This document shows, piece after piece, positions 5,701 to 6,708 of a stretch of 6,708 nucleotides of DNA. The notes beneath the pieces are model-generated. The model had not been told where the DNA came from and did not search any database. It was given only the letters and a program-made list of their open reading frames with translations. The stretch lies in contig SYAB01000048.1 in the NCBI GenBank assembly GCA_005787665.1, positions 1 through 6,708 of the forward strand, read 5' to 3'. The position numbers and the translations under genes are program-made. Numbering within the stretch: position 1 is the first letter of the stretch; each line of letters opens with the position of its first letter. Origin of the DNA: Actinomycetota bacterium. GTDB taxonomy: Bacteria > Actinomycetota > Actinomycetes > Mycobacteriales > Mycobacteriaceae.

Positions 5701-6602
5701 TCGAACGCGCCATCAGCAGGGTCACCGTGCTGACCAACCCGATGGCGGGACACGGCAATGCGCCGCATGCCGCCGAACGGGCCGTGGCGCGCTTCCAGGA
5801 ACTCGGGATCGACGTCGTGCAGATCGTCGGGCGCGACCCCGCTCACGCCCGCGAATTGGCCGAGTCCGCGATCACCGAGGGCACCGACGCCTTCGTCGTC
5901 GTCGGGGGCGACGGGATCATCCGCCTCGCCCTGCAGGTGCTGGCGGGCGGCGACATCCCCCTCGGGATCGTGCCGGCCGGCACCGGTAACGACCACGCCC
6001 GTGAGTACGCGATCCCGACCGGCGACCCGGCCGATGCCGTCGAGGTCATTGCCGCCGGCCGCACCGAGACCGTTGACCTTGGCCACATCGACGGCGCCGA
6101 CGGCACCAGCACCTGGTTCGGCACCGTCGCCGCGACCGGATTCGACTCCCTGGTCAGCGATCGGGTCAACCGGATGCGTTGGCCGCACGGCCGGATGCGC
6201 TACAACCTGGCGATCGTGGCCGAGTTGTCGAGATTGCGGCTACTGCCCTTCCGACTGGTTTTCGACGGCGAGCGCGAGATCTGCACCGACCTCACCCTGG
6301 CGGCGTTCGGAAACACCCGAAGTTACGGCGGCGGAATGCGGATCTGCCCGGACGCCGACCACTCCGACGGTCTGCTGGACGTCACGATGGTGCACACCGC
6401 GTCCCGAGCCAAGCTGATCCGCCTCTTCCCGACGGTCTTCAAGGGCACCCACACCACCCTGGCCGATGTCAGCACCGAACGCGCCCGCACCGTCCGCGTC
6501 GAATCCCCCGGGATCAACGCCTATGCCGACGGCGACTACGTCTGCCCGCTGCCGGCCACGATCTCGGCGGTGCCCGGCGCGTTGCGCATCCTCGTGCCGT
6601 AG
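5697..6602 (+). CDS. dagK: diacylglycerol kinase family lipid kinase (Rv2252/DagK type)
   Basis: It should phosphorylate diacylglycerol (or a related lipid) with ATP to give phosphatidic acid; the M. tuberculosis homologue Rv2252 has been reported to do this and to affect phosphatidylinositol mannosides. The 301 residues fit the family (about 300). The DAGK catalytic domain occupies the N half: TNPMAGHG (about 13-20), GGDG nucleotide loop (70-73), and PAGTGND (93-99). Later blocks are GTVAATGFDSL, RMRWPHGRMRY, FGNTRSYGGGM and ADHSDGLLD, then YADGDY (276-281), the C-terminal acidic DG(D/E) site. After GGDG the usual T-x-N-E is replaced by IIRL. No signal peptide or membrane span is seen; it should act at the inner membrane face. 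The GTG start at 5697 overlaps the upstream stop (GTGA), so it is co-transcribed and translationally coupled with the AGPS-like gene. Sphingosine or other lipid kinase activity within the family cannot be excluded. Confidence 0.92.
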   Translation: MIERAISRVTVLTNPMAGHGNAPHAAERAVARFQELGIDVVQIVGRDPAHARELAESAITEGTDAFVVVGGDGIIRLALQVLAGGDIPLGIVPAGTGNDHAREYAIPTGDPADAVEVIAAGRTETVDLGHIDGADGTSTWFGTVAATGFDSLVSDRVNRMRWPHGRMRYNLAIVAELSRLRLLPFRLVFDGEREICTDLTLAAFGNTRSYGGGMRICPDADHSDGLLDVTMVHTASRAKLIRLFPTVFKGTHTTLADVSTERARTVRVESPGINAYADGDYVCPLPATISAVPGALRILVP

Positions 6603-6617
6603 GACGTGCAGTACGAG

Positions 6618-6643
6618 CCTGACCCACAACCCTGACCCACAAC
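6618..6643 (+). repeat. 13-bp perfect tandem repeat, two copies
   Basis: CCTGACCCACAAC occurs at 6618-6630 and again at 6631-6643 without a gap, followed by CACCACCAC. It lies in the 63-base gap between dagK and the next gene, upstream of the RBS. It could be a slipped-strand duplication in a leader or a small protein-binding site. No hairpin or T-run that would make a terminator is visible in this gap, and no clear -10 either. Confidence 0.85.
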
Positions 6644-6652
6644 CACCACCAC

Positions 6653-6660
6653 GGAAAGGA
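6653..6660 (+). promoter_or_regulatory. Shine-Dalgarno of the gene starting at 6666
   Basis: GGAAAGGA lies five bases before the ATG at 6666 and is the strongest support for that start, since only 14 codons of the gene are inside the window. Confidence 0.75.
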
Positions 6661-6665
6661 CGCGC

Positions 6666-6708
6666 ATGAAGACCCGCATCACCGAACTGTTCGGCATCCA
6701 GCACCCCA
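6666..6708 (+). CDS. N terminus of a probable nitronate monooxygenase / NPD-family flavoprotein (truncated by the window end)
   Basis: Only 14 residues are visible: MKTRITELFGIQHP. This pattern, a short helix followed by (L)FGI-x-HP, is the characteristic start of the FMN-dependent nitronate monooxygenase / 2-nitropropane dioxygenase family, whose members usually continue with I-x-x-GGM. Those enzymes are TIM-barrel flavoproteins that oxidise alkyl nitronates; some relatives are FabK-like enoyl-ACP reductases. The gene follows dagK by 63 bases on the same strand and may be co-transcribed. M. tuberculosis has a different gene, Rv2253, after dagK as I recall, so this neighbour would differ. The family call rests on a very short match. 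Confidence 0.6.
   Translation, partial: MKTRITELFGIQHP

Noticed and set aside
5586..6188. Open frame of 200 codons on the - strand across the oxidase-dagK junction
   Set aside because: Shadow frame with repetitive Gly/Asp/Val composition and no motif; both sense genes are clear.
6603..6652. Terminator after dagK
   Set aside because: No stable hairpin and no T-run is seen in the gap; the tandem repeat is direct, not inverted.

Overview
The window is high-GC actinobacterial DNA, almost certainly from a mycolic-acid-making mycobacterium (Mycobacterium / Mycolicibacterium type). The evidence is gene content and order: the end of the FAS-II condensing enzyme gene kasB, then accD6, then a glpD1-type glycerol-3-phosphate dehydrogenase with a TetR gene on the opposite strand, then an FAD-linked oxidase and a diacylglycerol kinase. 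This is the order of the M. tuberculosis Rv2246-Rv2252 region as I recall it. Protein-level matches are from memory of the families; no database search was run.

Layout. Bases 1-483 are the 3' part of kasB on the + strand, interrupted by an in-frame TAG at 193-195 where the family has a conserved Glu codon. Bases 505-1935 are accD6 (+), intact and preceded by a good Shine-Dalgarno. On the - strand, tetR (4069-3488) runs into glpD (3491-1932) through an ATGA overlap, and glpD ends convergently on accD6 with overlapping stop codons. A 17-base gap (4070-4086) separates tetR from the divergent + strand pair: an AGPS-like FAD oxidase (4087-5700) and a DagK-type lipid kinase (5697-6602), joined by a GTGA overlap. 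After a 63-base gap with a 13-bp tandem repeat and a strong RBS, a truncated gene starts at 6666; its first residues look like a nitronate monooxygenase. There is no gene-free stretch longer than 300 bases, and I see no RNA gene, insertion sequence or CRISPR.

How the genes fit together. kasB and accD6 are the tail of the mycolic-acid elongation operon: AccD6 supplies malonyl-CoA and KasB extends the meromycolate chain. The four genes around the 4070-4086 divergent promoter form a compact module around glycerol-3-phosphate, dihydroxyacetone phosphate and phosphatidic acid, probably under the TetR protein.

The most notable points are the nonsense codon in kasB (a natural knock-out, or a sequence error to exclude first) and a tiny divergent promoter. 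In that promoter one TACTGTA heptamer can be read as a -10 element on both strands, serving two apparently leaderless or near-leaderless genes. I see no evidence of a wholly new system; the rest is ordinary, tightly packed mycobacterial chromosome.
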